Made by a program: the position numbers and the translations under genes
Virus record (IMG/VR): IMGVR_UViG_3300020470_003428
Coordinates: 1-64,000 of that record
DNA: 64,000 nucleotides
Reading direction: 5' to 3' (one strand)
From: a virus
Notes under the pieces: generated by a model
What the model was told of the DNA's origin: nothing
The model's input: the letters and a program-made list of their open reading frames with translations, nothing else
The model's database searches: none
Shown here: positions 49,866 through 56,527 of the stretch, in pieces
Position numbering within the stretch: the stretch's first letter is position 1
How the letters are laid out: the number at the start of each line of letters is the position of its first letter

Positions 49866-50499
49866 TTACACCTATTAATTGTGAGAAAGGAAGAGGTTGA
49901 TCTAGTTTTCTACAAAGTTCGCAGACTCTATCTTCAAACAACAGTGGATCACGAGTGAATGCAGTACCCTGCACTGGTCTGTTATCCGTGTTGAAGATAT
50001 TGGCAAAGATGCCACCTTTGGATCCTCTAGATGTGTATATCGTGCCGTAAATATCCCAGAGGTCAAGATTGTTTGTTATGTGGTAGTCGATAATCGACTC
50101 TAAGTCTCCTAACAGGGTTGCAGGTGCGCATTGTATGAGCTTTTTACCTGTATCAGGGTTAACTAGGCCTCCACATCTCATCTTGAGAATACCTGTGACA
50201 ACTTCATCTGTTCGCTCAAGATCAGGAAGGATATTGAACGTTTGAAAAATGAAGTTTAAATAAGGTGTCTTTTGCCCTTTGCTGAAGTGATGGCTGACTC
50301 TAAGGACAGGCTTGCTCCAGAAGACAAGACCTTCGTTTTTCTCTAGCGTGAACGCTGGATTGTCAGGAGTCTGACCATAACCATAGATACAGCCGGATCC
50401 ATTAATACCCATGACTACAGTGTTAGTCTCGGGTTTGAACTGTCTAGTAGTGTCAACTACAGCAGTATCAGTGGTGAGAGAACTCGTGTTAGAACTCAT
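49774..50499 (-). CDS. Hypothetical protein (241 aa)
   Basis: I start at ATG 50499, 24 bp after conserved motif copy 2; the frame upstream of it is not translated into a convincing N-terminus. The product has a TNTVVMGINGSGCIYGYGQTP region and FQTFNILPDLERTDEVVTGIL-type segments. No family is recognised. Confidence 0.65.
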   Translation of the reverse strand: MSSNTSSLTTDTAVVDTTRQFKPETNTVVMGINGSGCIYGYGQTPDNPAFTLEKNEGLVFWSKPVLRVSHHFSKGQKTPYLNFIFQTFNILPDLERTDEVVTGILKMRCGGLVNPDTGKKLIQCAPATLLGDLESIIDYHITNNLDLWDIYGTIYTSRGSKGGIFANIFNTDNRPVQGTAFTRDPLLFEDRVCELCRKLDQPLPFSQLIGVNDEQDNRLDEVQAEQTLIEASSRTGESTTS

Positions 50500-50523
50500 A
50501 AAACAAAAGCAACAACATAAAAC

Positions 50524-50541
50524 GTACTGATGAACAGCCGC
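50524..50541 (-). promoter_or_regulatory. Conserved upstream motif, copy 2
   Basis: Minus strand reads GTTCATCAGTAC with a diverged left arm (GCGGCT). It lies 24 bp before the ATG at 50499 and within the divergent region shared with the plus-strand Dps-like gene. Confidence 0.6.
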
Positions 50542-50582
50542 ACAAAAAGCTCTCCTAAGATAGGAATAATCGCATCTTTCAG

Positions 50583-51110
50583 ATGGAACTACATAACGCT
50601 CCTGTACCAGAATCTCCAGACCAACCAAAGTTGGCACTAATGGTGCAAGGAGAATCTTACGAAGATAAAGTGGGAGCTATTGGAGAGAAGTTGGTTTTAT
50701 TAGCTGCGTTTGCCAAAGAATTACAGACACAATCTCACCTTATTCATTTCAACTACGAAGGATCTAATTTCCTTGCAGTGCATCAGTTCTTAAAGGATCA
50801 GTATGAATTACATACAGAGCAATTTGATACCTTAGGCGAGTTGGTGAGGACTCTTAATTATTGGATGCCTATGTGTTCTAAAGGATTAAAAGAATCGTTA
50901 GGTCCTTGCTTCAAGCATTGCGATTGCTACGAGGGAAATGCAATGCTGGCTACGTATTATAGAAATCTAGAATCATTCTCTAGCATGGTCAAGATGGTTG
51001 AACCAGCTGCTCAAGAAACACAGCATTACGATATTGCTAATTATCTAGGCGAATTGATTGGTCAGATATGGAAAACTTGCTGGATGGTTAAAGCTACTCT
51101 GAAGAATTAG
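50583..51110 (+). CDS. dps: Dps-like ferritin
   Basis: The 175-residue protein contains LIHFNYEGSNFLAVHQFLKDQYELHTEQFDTLGELVR. Ligands H55, H67, D82 and E86 have exactly the 12/15/4 spacing of the Dps ferroxidase site. It would oxidise and store iron and protect DNA from peroxide. It is alone on the plus strand among minus-strand genes, divergent from motif copy 2. Dps in a phage is uncommon. Confidence 0.75.
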   Translation: MELHNAPVPESPDQPKLALMVQGESYEDKVGAIGEKLVLLAAFAKELQTQSHLIHFNYEGSNFLAVHQFLKDQYELHTEQFDTLGELVRTLNYWMPMCSKGLKESLGPCFKHCDCYEGNAMLATYYRNLESFSSMVKMVEPAAQETQHYDIANYLGELIGQIWKTCWMVKATLKN

Positions 51111-51417
51111 AGCCATCGAAATCTTCTATTGCTTGTTCAAAATCACTTGCTGTGAGTTCAGCTGGTTTATCAGATGGCAACGTATGAATCACAGGTGGTT
51201 TACTACTAGTAATATTTTCTTCTTCTTCGGTATTGCATAGCCATTTAACAATAGTGACAGGAAAGGTTAGAGACTGTTCTTCTCTACCTCTGACTTCTAG
51301 CATTATTTTGGATGTCAGCCATCCTATTAATGCTTCCTTAGTAGCGAATGTATCTAATTCTTCCGACTTAGGACCAGAAACGCCTTGTCTTACTGCGTAT
51401 ACTTGTTGAAGGGGCAT
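51094..51417 (-). CDS. Hypothetical protein (107 aa)
   Basis: The product starts MPLQQVYAVRQGVSGPKSEELDTFATKEALIGWL and ends with an acidic tail. It overlaps the Dps-like gene end by 17 bp. No family recognised. Confidence 0.6.
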   Translation of the reverse strand: MPLQQVYAVRQGVSGPKSEELDTFATKEALIGWLTSKIMLEVRGREEQSLTFPVTIVKWLCNTEEEENITSSKPPVIHTLPSDKPAELTASDFEQAIEDFDGSNSSE

Positions 51418-51446
51418 AGCCTTGTTTGATCTGACAATATATTAGT

Positions 51447-51635
51447 TCAACTGTAGTCATATGTCGGTAGAACTTGCCACACATCTGCTGAGCCTCTTTT
51501 GCAGGCTGGAATAGTTTTCAGAAATCTTTCCATGGCTGTATGAGACGTACATCCATACGCTAAGAAATGGAAGGGAAACGACTCCCCTGGCGGTCGGTAT
51601 CGAACTTGCCAGTCACCTAAGTATGTGTGTTGCAT
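51447..51635 (-). CDS. Small hypothetical protein (62 aa)
   Basis: The product is aromatic-rich (HTYLGDWQVRYRPPGESFPFHFLAYGC) with a compact beta-like start. It is one base from the following gene. Function unknown. Confidence 0.55.
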   Translation of the reverse strand: MQHTYLGDWQVRYRPPGESFPFHFLAYGCTSHTAMERFLKTIPACKRGSADVWQVLPTYDYS

Positions 51636-51636
51636 A

Positions 51637-51792
51637 TCAGTAAGATGGAACGTCTAAAAAAGCTTCGTCTTTACAATCGCTAGAGCAGGTTTGGTCGTTG
51701 AGAGCGCATTCAGATAAGCATTCAAAGTATTGATCTATTTCATCTAGTTGAGTCGCGTCTTTAGGTAGGAGAGTGGGTGAAATGGTCTTCAT
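51637..51792 (-). CDS. Small Cys-rich acidic protein (51 aa)
   Basis: The ATG at 51792 is preferred because a GGAGGCACCAAC ribosome site precedes it. Residues 28-43 (CLSECALNDQTCSSDC) hold four Cys, possibly a metal site. The upstream in-frame extension is not needed. Confidence 0.6.
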   Translation of the reverse strand: MKTISPTLLPKDATQLDEIDQYFECLSECALNDQTCSSDCKDEAFLDVPSY

Positions 51793-51889
51793 GTTGGTGC
51801 CTCCCTGCGTGTCTGTGTTTGGCTTTTCTCTGGATACCATAGAGAATAATAAACCAGGAAAAGAATCCTAATAAGTCTAAGAAAGTCAT
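51761..51889 (-). CDS. 42-aa membrane protein with His-rich tail
   Basis: The frame gives one hydrophobic helix (MTFLDLLGFFSWFIILYGI) followed by a basic, His-rich tail (KHRHAGRHQHEDHFTH). It overlaps the next gene by 32 bp. It lacks a clear ribosome site, so confidence is modest. Confidence 0.4.
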   Translation of the reverse strand: MTFLDLLGFFSWFIILYGIQRKAKHRHAGRHQHEDHFTHSPT

Positions 51890-51928
51890 AAAAATAATTC
51901 CAGTAGTGAAAACAATAGTCTGCTAGTA

Positions 51929-52057
51929 TTACCTGCCTCGGGGAATTAAAGTGATATTTTTAACTGCACTTCCTTTCGTCCACTTGATTCTCACCCTGTG
52001 AGCAGGGAACTTGTAGGATAATTTAACCCATTGGATGAAGCGTTTGAAATGTTTCAT
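51929..52057 (-). CDS. Small basic protein (42 aa)
   Basis: The ATG overlaps the previous stop (ATGA). The product is basic (MKHFKRFIQWVKLSYKFPAHRVRIKWTKG). Junction and composition support it. Function unknown. Confidence 0.5.
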   Translation of the reverse strand: MKHFKRFIQWVKLSYKFPAHRVRIKWTKGSAVKNITLIPRGR

Positions 52058-52287
52058 AAATCTATAAGTTCTTTAATGAGTAGATATTCTGTCTGGGCAT
52101 TACGCCAAGGAATTAGTTTGGCATGTCCTCCTGCTCCTTTCTTGAAAGAATAAGAGAGGACTCGACTGCCTGATCTTTTCCATGCGTAACAATCCCTTTG
52201 GTCTTTAGAGCAAACAGAAATAGTTTTACCTAGTTCTAGCTCTAAGAGAACACTTTTGCGAAGATGATCATCGTTGTTCTTCTTCAT
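52054..52287 (-). CDS. Small basic protein (77 aa)
   Basis: The product is basic with KDQRDCYAWKRSGSRVLSYSFKKGAGG in the middle. It overlaps the upstream gene by 20 bp and the downstream one by 4 bp. No family recognised. Confidence 0.6.
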   Translation of the reverse strand: MKKNNDDHLRKSVLLELELGKTISVCSKDQRDCYAWKRSGSRVLSYSFKKGAGGHAKLIPWRNAQTEYLLIKELIDL

Positions 52288-52501
52288 TTTCTTTGCGTTC
52301 CTCCTCGAAGAAATGTTCTAAGGCAGGATCTCCTATGCAATGTTGAATGTTATAGGAGTCCAAGGTATAAGGAGGTGGATAGTCGCTTTTGATAGGCCAT
52401 TCCACCTCCGGAGAGATAGTGATCTCTTCTGGTAATGGCTCAATAGAACTGTCTGCAATCTTTCCATCCTTAATAGTGAGAATGATTTTGTAATCTTGCA
52501 T
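52268..52501 (-). CDS. Small acidic protein (77 aa)
   Basis: ATG at 52501 (MQDYKIILTIKDG) follows a TTG that is less likely to start it. The C-terminus is strongly Glu-rich (FEEERKENEEEQR). It begins with a beta-hairpin-like segment. Function unknown. Confidence 0.6.
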   Translation of the reverse strand: MQDYKIILTIKDGKIADSSIEPLPEEITISPEVEWPIKSDYPPPYTLDSYNIQHCIGDPALEHFFEEERKENEEEQR

Positions 52502-52532
52502 CGTATTCAATACCTATTGAGACATATATTAG

Positions 52533-53192
52533 TTATGTATCAGCCTCTTGGCTAAATTGTCGTTGCCTTCTGATTTGGCCGTTAGCAATAAAGTCTTTAC
52601 CACTGTTAATGGCACAGGAGACAACGGATCTTTGAATATGGTCGACTGTGAAAGCAGGTTTGCATCCTAAGCGTTTAGCAGCATAAAGCATGCCATCGCA
52701 TAGTTGCTCAATCATGTACTTAAAGTCTGGGTCCAACTGTCCAAAAGAGTCAGTGGTATTGATACCATCTGCTCCGTAGTTGTCTGGGTAACCTTCAAAT
52801 CCAGCTTCTTGCCAGTCTGTTGAAATGAACGTAGAGTCGTCTTCCATTTTCGTGTTGCTTGCTTGTTGCTCGTCGCTAAAAAGGAGTACGTCGACGCCGA
52901 GGTCACGGTCGTATTGGATTCTTGTTGTGTAATGGTTTCCTTCGATTGGAGTTCCATCTGTGCTGAATGGCTCTCCTTTCTTGAATAACTCAGCGACTCT
53001 TTCTCGTGCTGATGCAGGGAACGCGACTGTTGCATGGACAGGTGCTCCGTTCCTTCCTCTGACGAGGTAGTCGAACCTAACGAACCAATATCCTGCGTGT
53101 GCAGGTTTTGATTTGACGCAGGCTGATGGGACTCCTGTGAATTTGTGGAAGGACTTGTAAGGTGTTTTGGCTTTCGTAGGGGTGGTAACCAT
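52533..53192 (-). CDS. Hypothetical protein (219 aa)
   Basis: The 219-residue protein looks like a real globular product (GYWFVRFDYLVRGRNGAPVHATVAFPASARERV; CDGMLYAAKRLGCKPAFTVDHIQRSVV). A second same-strand gene overlaps its first 481 bp in another frame. No family is recognised. Confidence 0.7.
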   Translation of the reverse strand: MVTTPTKAKTPYKSFHKFTGVPSACVKSKPAHAGYWFVRFDYLVRGRNGAPVHATVAFPASARERVAELFKKGEPFSTDGTPIEGNHYTTRIQYDRDLGVDVLLFSDEQQASNTKMEDDSTFISTDWQEAGFEGYPDNYGADGINTTDSFGQLDPDFKYMIEQLCDGMLYAAKRLGCKPAFTVDHIQRSVVSCAINSGKDFIANGQIRRQRQFSQEADT

Positions 53193-53395
53193 TTGACTGA
53201 ATAGGTGGGTGGGATGAAATGGGTAACGATAGCTTCTATGTCTCGAAGACAGAAAACAATAGAGTCTCCTTGTCTGGAGGAGTTGCCTCCGACAAATACA
53301 TCAGTCCATAGGAAAGCTAACGCTTCTTGCGTAACAGGAGTAAGGAAAACTTCACTAGCTCCTTTACGTGTTGAGACTAAGAAGTCATGTGTCAT
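52712..53395 (-). CDS. Overlapping hypothetical protein (227 aa)
   Basis: The first 68 residues look genuine (VSTRKGASEVFLTPVTQEALAFLWTDVFVG). The ATG overlaps the Gp157-like stop by 4 bp. The remaining part, in the overlap with the 219-residue gene, is low-complexity Ser/Thr/Gln. Either the gene has a long nested overlap, or translation shifts by -1 into the other frame, or there is a sequence error. Confidence 0.45.
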   Translation of the reverse strand: MTHDFLVSTRKGASEVFLTPVTQEALAFLWTDVFVGGNSSRQGDSIVFCLRDIEAIVTHFIPPTYSVKWLPPLRKPKHLTSPSTNSQESHQPASNQNLHTQDIGSLGSTTSSEEGTEHLSMQQSRSLHQHEKESLSYSRKESHSAQMELQSKETITQQESNTTVTSASTYSFLATSNKQATRKWKTTLRSFQQTGKKLDLKVTQTTTEQMVSIPLTLLDSWTQTLST

Positions 53396-54054
53396 TCGAA
53401 TCTAAAAGCTCGACGATTGTGCATCTTAACTCCTTGGAATTGAACTCCATGTTTAAGGTGGTCTTTGATGGCTGATTTCTTAATAGAAACAGATACTTCT
53501 TTACAATCAAGAGGTATTTCTTCCCAATCGATATTGTCGTAGTCGATATCAATGACATTAGAAACCATCTTGGACTTCATCTCGAAGCTTGGAAAGCTGT
53601 ATTTAGTTTCGTTCGGATGTAAGACGCTCATAACATCTAGGATCCTTTCCTCTATTTGATCAGCCTTGCGTTGAGCTTCCGAAGCTAAAGCATTTAGTCT
53701 CTTGACTTCTTGCTTACGTGCTTGCACCAAGGAGAGATATTTCTGCCTGAGGTGAAGGATACGATCAGCTTCTTGTTCGAACTGTTCAGACTTACTTAAA
53801 TACTCCTGAATGCTCTGATATAATTCATCTCTTTCTTCGTCTGTTTCTACATCTGCAAGTGAATCTATTAAGATCTCAATCGGACTTAAAGATCCTTTGC
53901 TTTGAATGTCGAGGTCGAAGGATGAAATCTGGGACTTTAGTTGGTTGGAGATCCCCTTCGCAGAGGTCACCGGAGTAGAGGGCGAGGCAGTAGTTACCTG
54001 CGTCTTCTGTTGTGTCGAAGCTTTCGACCCATTGGAGGTTGGTTTTGTGGTCAT
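53392..54054 (-). CDS. Gp157-like phage protein
   Basis: The 220-residue protein has the pattern of siphovirus Gp157 (PF05565). A central coiled coil (KSEQFEQEADRILHLRQKYLSLVQARKQEVKRL...AQRKADQIEERIL) is followed by KYSFPSFEMKSKMVSNVIDIDYDNID and KKSAIKDHLKHGVQFQGVKMHNRRAF. Family members were linked to phage resistance and occur near recombination genes. Its N-terminal Ser/Thr-rich region overlaps the next gene's end. Confidence 0.75.
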   Translation of the reverse strand: MTTKPTSNGSKASTQQKTQVTTASPSTPVTSAKGISNQLKSQISSFDLDIQSKGSLSPIEILIDSLADVETDEERDELYQSIQEYLSKSEQFEQEADRILHLRQKYLSLVQARKQEVKRLNALASEAQRKADQIEERILDVMSVLHPNETKYSFPSFEMKSKMVSNVIDIDYDNIDWEEIPLDCKEVSVSIKKSAIKDHLKHGVQFQGVKMHNRRAFRFE

Positions 54055-54238
54055 GAATTTGAATCCTTTTGAAATTGTCTCGATAAGGAGTGGCTGTGTA
54101 TCTATCCATGGGTTCTACCGAGTCTTGAGGTAAGTAGGCAGACCAATGAACGTACACGTCTTGCTTTGGGCTGTGGAATATCCTGAAGGGATTCATGTGA
54201 ACTATCAATCGCTTCAAGAAGTTGTTGAATTCCGTCAT
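53876..54238 (-). CDS. Hypothetical protein overlapping Gp157 gene (120 aa)
   Basis: The ATG at 54238 (MTEFNNFLKRL) gives a protein whose first 60 residues (VHWSAYLPQDSVEPMDRYTATPYRDNFKRIQIHDHKTNLQW) look coding. Its last 179 bp overlap the Gp157-like gene on the same strand in another frame. Function unknown. Confidence 0.5.
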   Translation of the reverse strand: MTEFNNFLKRLIVHMNPFRIFHSPKQDVYVHWSAYLPQDSVEPMDRYTATPYRDNFKRIQIHDHKTNLQWVESFDTTEDAGNYCLALYSGDLCEGDLQPTKVPDFILRPRHSKQRIFKSD

Positions 54239-54313
54239 TGCGGCAATTGATCTTAGAAGCAGAACCATGTGCTAGCATTTCTAACTTGTAGGTAATTAGA
54301 TGATGCCGAATAA

Positions 54314-54407
54314 AACAAGTTTTGGGTAGTCCTGGTCTTAAGCTTTAGCCAGAAAAGTGGAGCAGACCATCCACAAGATTGGATTGCAGCCAGGACTATC
54401 ACTTGTT
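54314..54407 (-). other. Large imperfect hairpin after the 54406 gene
   Basis: On the minus strand AACAAGT pairs with ACTTGTT and AGTCCTGG with CCAGGACT, with an inner GTGGA(8 nt)TCCAC hairpin. It runs from the stop of the 138-residue gene for about 94 nt and ends in TTTTATT. It could be a terminator or a small structured RNA. Confidence 0.5.
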
Positions 54408-54822
54408 ATGCAGCAGCAGTGGCTTGCTTCTTGGCAGTATTATTCTTAGCAATGGCAGCATTGTCAGCGGCTGACTGTTGAACCATCTTTGCTATGTACT
54501 CGCCAGAGATTGTCCAGCCTTGGTAGACTCTAGTTTCGTAGGTCTGACCTGTGGTAGGACATGTGAAGTCTTCTCCTTCTACAACTGGGCATGACATCAG
54601 TTCAGCGACAGAAGTCTTTTTGATGATCTCAGCACAGTCTTCATAGGAAGTTTTGAAAACTCTAGGGATACCTTCGTACTTACCACCGAGTCGGTTAAGT
54701 TGCCATGCGTTGACAGTGGCACCACCTTCTCTGTATCGGTAATACGTAAGGAGACCACCGAAGAACTCTGCAAATGCAGGATCATCTTTGGTGTAGAAAT
54801 TGGGTTTGGTTTTGGTGTTCAT
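54406..54822 (-). CDS. Hypothetical protein (138 aa)
   Basis: The ATG at 54822 is preferred to an in-frame TTG at 54843. The product contains TTYYRYREGGATVNAWQLNRLGGKYEGIPRV-like residues and an Ala/Lys/Asn-rich C-terminus (AAIAKNNTAKKQATAAA). It lies downstream of motif copy 3. Function unknown. Confidence 0.65.
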   Translation of the reverse strand: MNTKTKPNFYTKDDPAFAEFFGGLLTYYRYREGGATVNAWQLNRLGGKYEGIPRVFKTSYEDCAEIIKKTSVAELMSCPVVEGEDFTCPTTGQTYETRVYQGWTISGEYIAKMVQQSAADNAAIAKNNTAKKQATAAA

Positions 54823-54864
54823 TGTGATTGTGAACGTGAACAACCCCCATCATCAACACAAAAA

Positions 54865-54882
54865 GTACTGATGAAAAAGGTC
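54865..54882 (-). promoter_or_regulatory. Conserved upstream motif, copy 3
   Basis: Minus strand TTTTTCATCAGTAC with one extra T. It is unusually far (about 42 bp) from its ATG at 54822 and faces a plus-strand gene at 54940 across the divergent gap. Confidence 0.65.
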
Positions 54883-54893
54883 AAATAAGAAAA

Positions 54894-54931
54894 TGAAACA
54901 ACGTTAAACTATAGAGAGAACGGTTGTTTCA
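54894..54931 (+). other. Hairpin before a gene start
   Basis: TGAAACAAC (54894-54902) pairs with GTTGTTTCA (54923-54931), plus GTT/AAC inner pairs. The ATG follows eight bases later without a Shine-Dalgarno sequence. Confidence 0.5.
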
Positions 54932-54939
54932 TTGAATCG

Positions 54940-55563
54940 ATGGCTGAACAGAGGGTAAGACGTAGAGACATAGCAATGGCTGCTCTACAGGAGAAATTAG
55001 CTGAACTACAGCAGAAGGTTGGAAATATTCCACAAGGTATTACCGATAAAGCTCAGTCATTAGAGCAAATGGTGATAAATCAAGCATCTGATAGGGCTCG
55101 TAACGCTAGAACTCAGCAGATTAGTAATATTTCTGGGGGATATAGGCGTCAAGCAGAGAAAGGAAATGAGCAGATATTCAAATTATTAGCAGCTGCAATA
55201 TTCGAGGAGGCAAATGATGTGACTGTCGCTGCTGTTAAACAACGCATAGGAACACACGGATTAGATTCTGTAGTTCAGGAAGCTGCAAAGAATACAGCTA
55301 GACCAAAATACAGTGTTAATACTGCATATCAATCTGTTAACGAGGCAATTGCTAATGATCCAAATATCAGAAGAGTAGGTGGACCCGTAGCGGCAGCAGC
55401 TGGTGCAGTAGCAGGAACTGGAGCATTAATGGAATGGAATGATCCTGACAGAGGTTTTGCAATCGTAGCTGGACCTAATGTCAATCAGGCAGCGATGCAG
55501 GATATCATAGAATTCCTAGAGAATGGTGATCCTCTAAGAAGAGAGACAGAAACAATCGCATGA
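54940..55563 (+). CDS. Hypothetical helical protein (207 aa)
   Basis: The product is helical with coiled-coil potential at the N-terminus (AALQEKLAELQQKVGNIPQGITDKAQSLEQM) and an Ala/Gly-rich segment (GGPVAAAAGAVAGTGAL, about 148-165) that could insert in a membrane. Its stop overlaps the next start by 4 bp. Possibly an internal virion protein. Confidence 0.65.
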   Translation: MAEQRVRRRDIAMAALQEKLAELQQKVGNIPQGITDKAQSLEQMVINQASDRARNARTQQISNISGGYRRQAEKGNEQIFKLLAAAIFEEANDVTVAAVKQRIGTHGLDSVVQEAAKNTARPKYSVNTAYQSVNEAIANDPNIRRVGGPVAAAAGAVAGTGALMEWNDPDRGFAIVAGPNVNQAAMQDIIEFLENGDPLRRETETIA

Positions 55564-55790
55564 GATTAGCTGGCGACCTATTTGATTTTGATCTGACCGA
55601 GGGTTTAACTGCAGGTAATATTGACAGCCTGAGGCGTGGCTTCAGGGCTGACAAGATGATACCTAGGTCTTTAACTCGTGGTTTCTATGATATTAAAGAT
55701 ATACAGAGGAATGAGATGGCTCCTGAGAATAGCGAGCCTGAATATACATTGACAGGTGCTTACCAGCCTGAAGTCACCTATGGGCTTTAA
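55560..55790 (+). CDS. Small hypothetical protein (76 aa)
   Basis: The product begins MRLAGDLFDFDLTEGLTAGNIDSLRRGFRADK and ends EVTYGL. It follows the 207-residue gene with a 4-bp overlap and converges on an oxygenase-like gene (4-bp overlap). No family recognised. Confidence 0.6.
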   Translation: MRLAGDLFDFDLTEGLTAGNIDSLRRGFRADKMIPRSLTRGFYDIKDIQRNEMAPENSEPEYTLTGAYQPEVTYGL

Positions 55791-56392
55791 GTCTCGATCT
55801 TATCTCCGTAATAATTAACATTAATCACTGACCTATAAGGTTTATCGGTACAAGTAGCACCTCTATGTGGATATTTGTTGGAGAAGATAATAGCTCTATT
55901 AGCAACAGTATCTATCTTTTGTTCGAAGTTGTCTAAGTCTGGGTGTTGAACATTGGTCCATCCATTACATGTATTTAAATGGATGATGGCAACCATGCAA
56001 TTGTCTCCGTATGCCTCAGGTGGATTTTCGTCATGGTGGTAGGGAGCAGGTATATGCTTTCCTTTTGCACAGTTAAGGTTGACCTTAATTCTGACAGGCA
56101 CTCTGGATTTGAGGGCAAACAGCATAGGAATGAATCTATTGAAATGTTGAGATATATGAAATTCTGGTGAGACAGAGTAATGGTTAGCTACGAATTGAAG
56201 ATTAGCGTCAGGTGGTAAGTCTTTGAAATACTCTATATATCGTTTCTTCTCACTATCTGGCATATTAGGGTCTCCTATACCAGAAATAGTGCTTATCTCC
56301 CAAGGTTGATAGACTTCGCACCAATGGTTAAGTTCGTCGAAGTATTTCTTATCTAGGAAGTTATCAATGATTTGGACGTCTTCTAGTGCCAT
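55787..56392 (-). CDS. 2OG/Fe(II) oxygenase-like protein
   Basis: The 201-residue protein has H119-H-D121 (APYHHDENPPEAYG), distal H176 (YPHRGATC) and R187 (YRSVINVNYYG). The ligand set is intact. It is the only oxygenase-like gene in the early region and is preceded by a membrane microprotein whose stop overlaps its ATG. Confidence 0.75.
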   Translation of the reverse strand: MALEDVQIIDNFLDKKYFDELNHWCEVYQPWEISTISGIGDPNMPDSEKKRYIEYFKDLPPDANLQFVANHYSVSPEFHISQHFNRFIPMLFALKSRVPVRIKVNLNCAKGKHIPAPYHHDENPPEAYGDNCMVAIIHLNTCNGWTNVQHPDLDNFEQKIDTVANRAIIFSNKYPHRGATCTDKPYRSVINVNYYGDKIET

Positions 56393-56469
56393 TAGTAATT
56401 TTGATAGACATAGTTAACAATAAGGTAAACGCTGACAACAATAATTGCCAATAATAAGAGGTGAGTCAT
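56392..56469 (-). CDS. 25-aa membrane microprotein
   Basis: The peptide is one hydrophobic helix (THLLLLAIIVVSVYLIVNYVY). Its TAA overlaps the oxygenase ATG (TAATG). A very similar type of short membrane peptide precedes the halogenase gene at 26680. Translation is supported by the junction only. Confidence 0.4.
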   Translation of the reverse strand: MTHLLLLAIIVVSVYLIVNYVYQNY

Positions 56470-56487
56470 GGGTGCTGATGTAAGAGA

Positions 56488-56521
56488 GAAAAAAAGCCCT
56501 AACAGTTAGAGCTATTAGGGC
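56488..56521 (-). terminator. Terminator after the 56528 gene
   Basis: GCCCTAATAG and CTGTTAGGGC form a 10-bp stem (one G-U) with a TCTAA-type loop, followed by TTTTTTT on the minus strand. Confidence 0.85.
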
Positions 56522-56527
56522 AATATA

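Noticed and set aside
49774-50637. N-terminal extension of the 241-residue protein up to 50637
   Set aside because: The extension crosses the conserved motif copy 2 and gives a Cys/Arg-rich segment with no conserved look; the ATG at 50499 is favoured.
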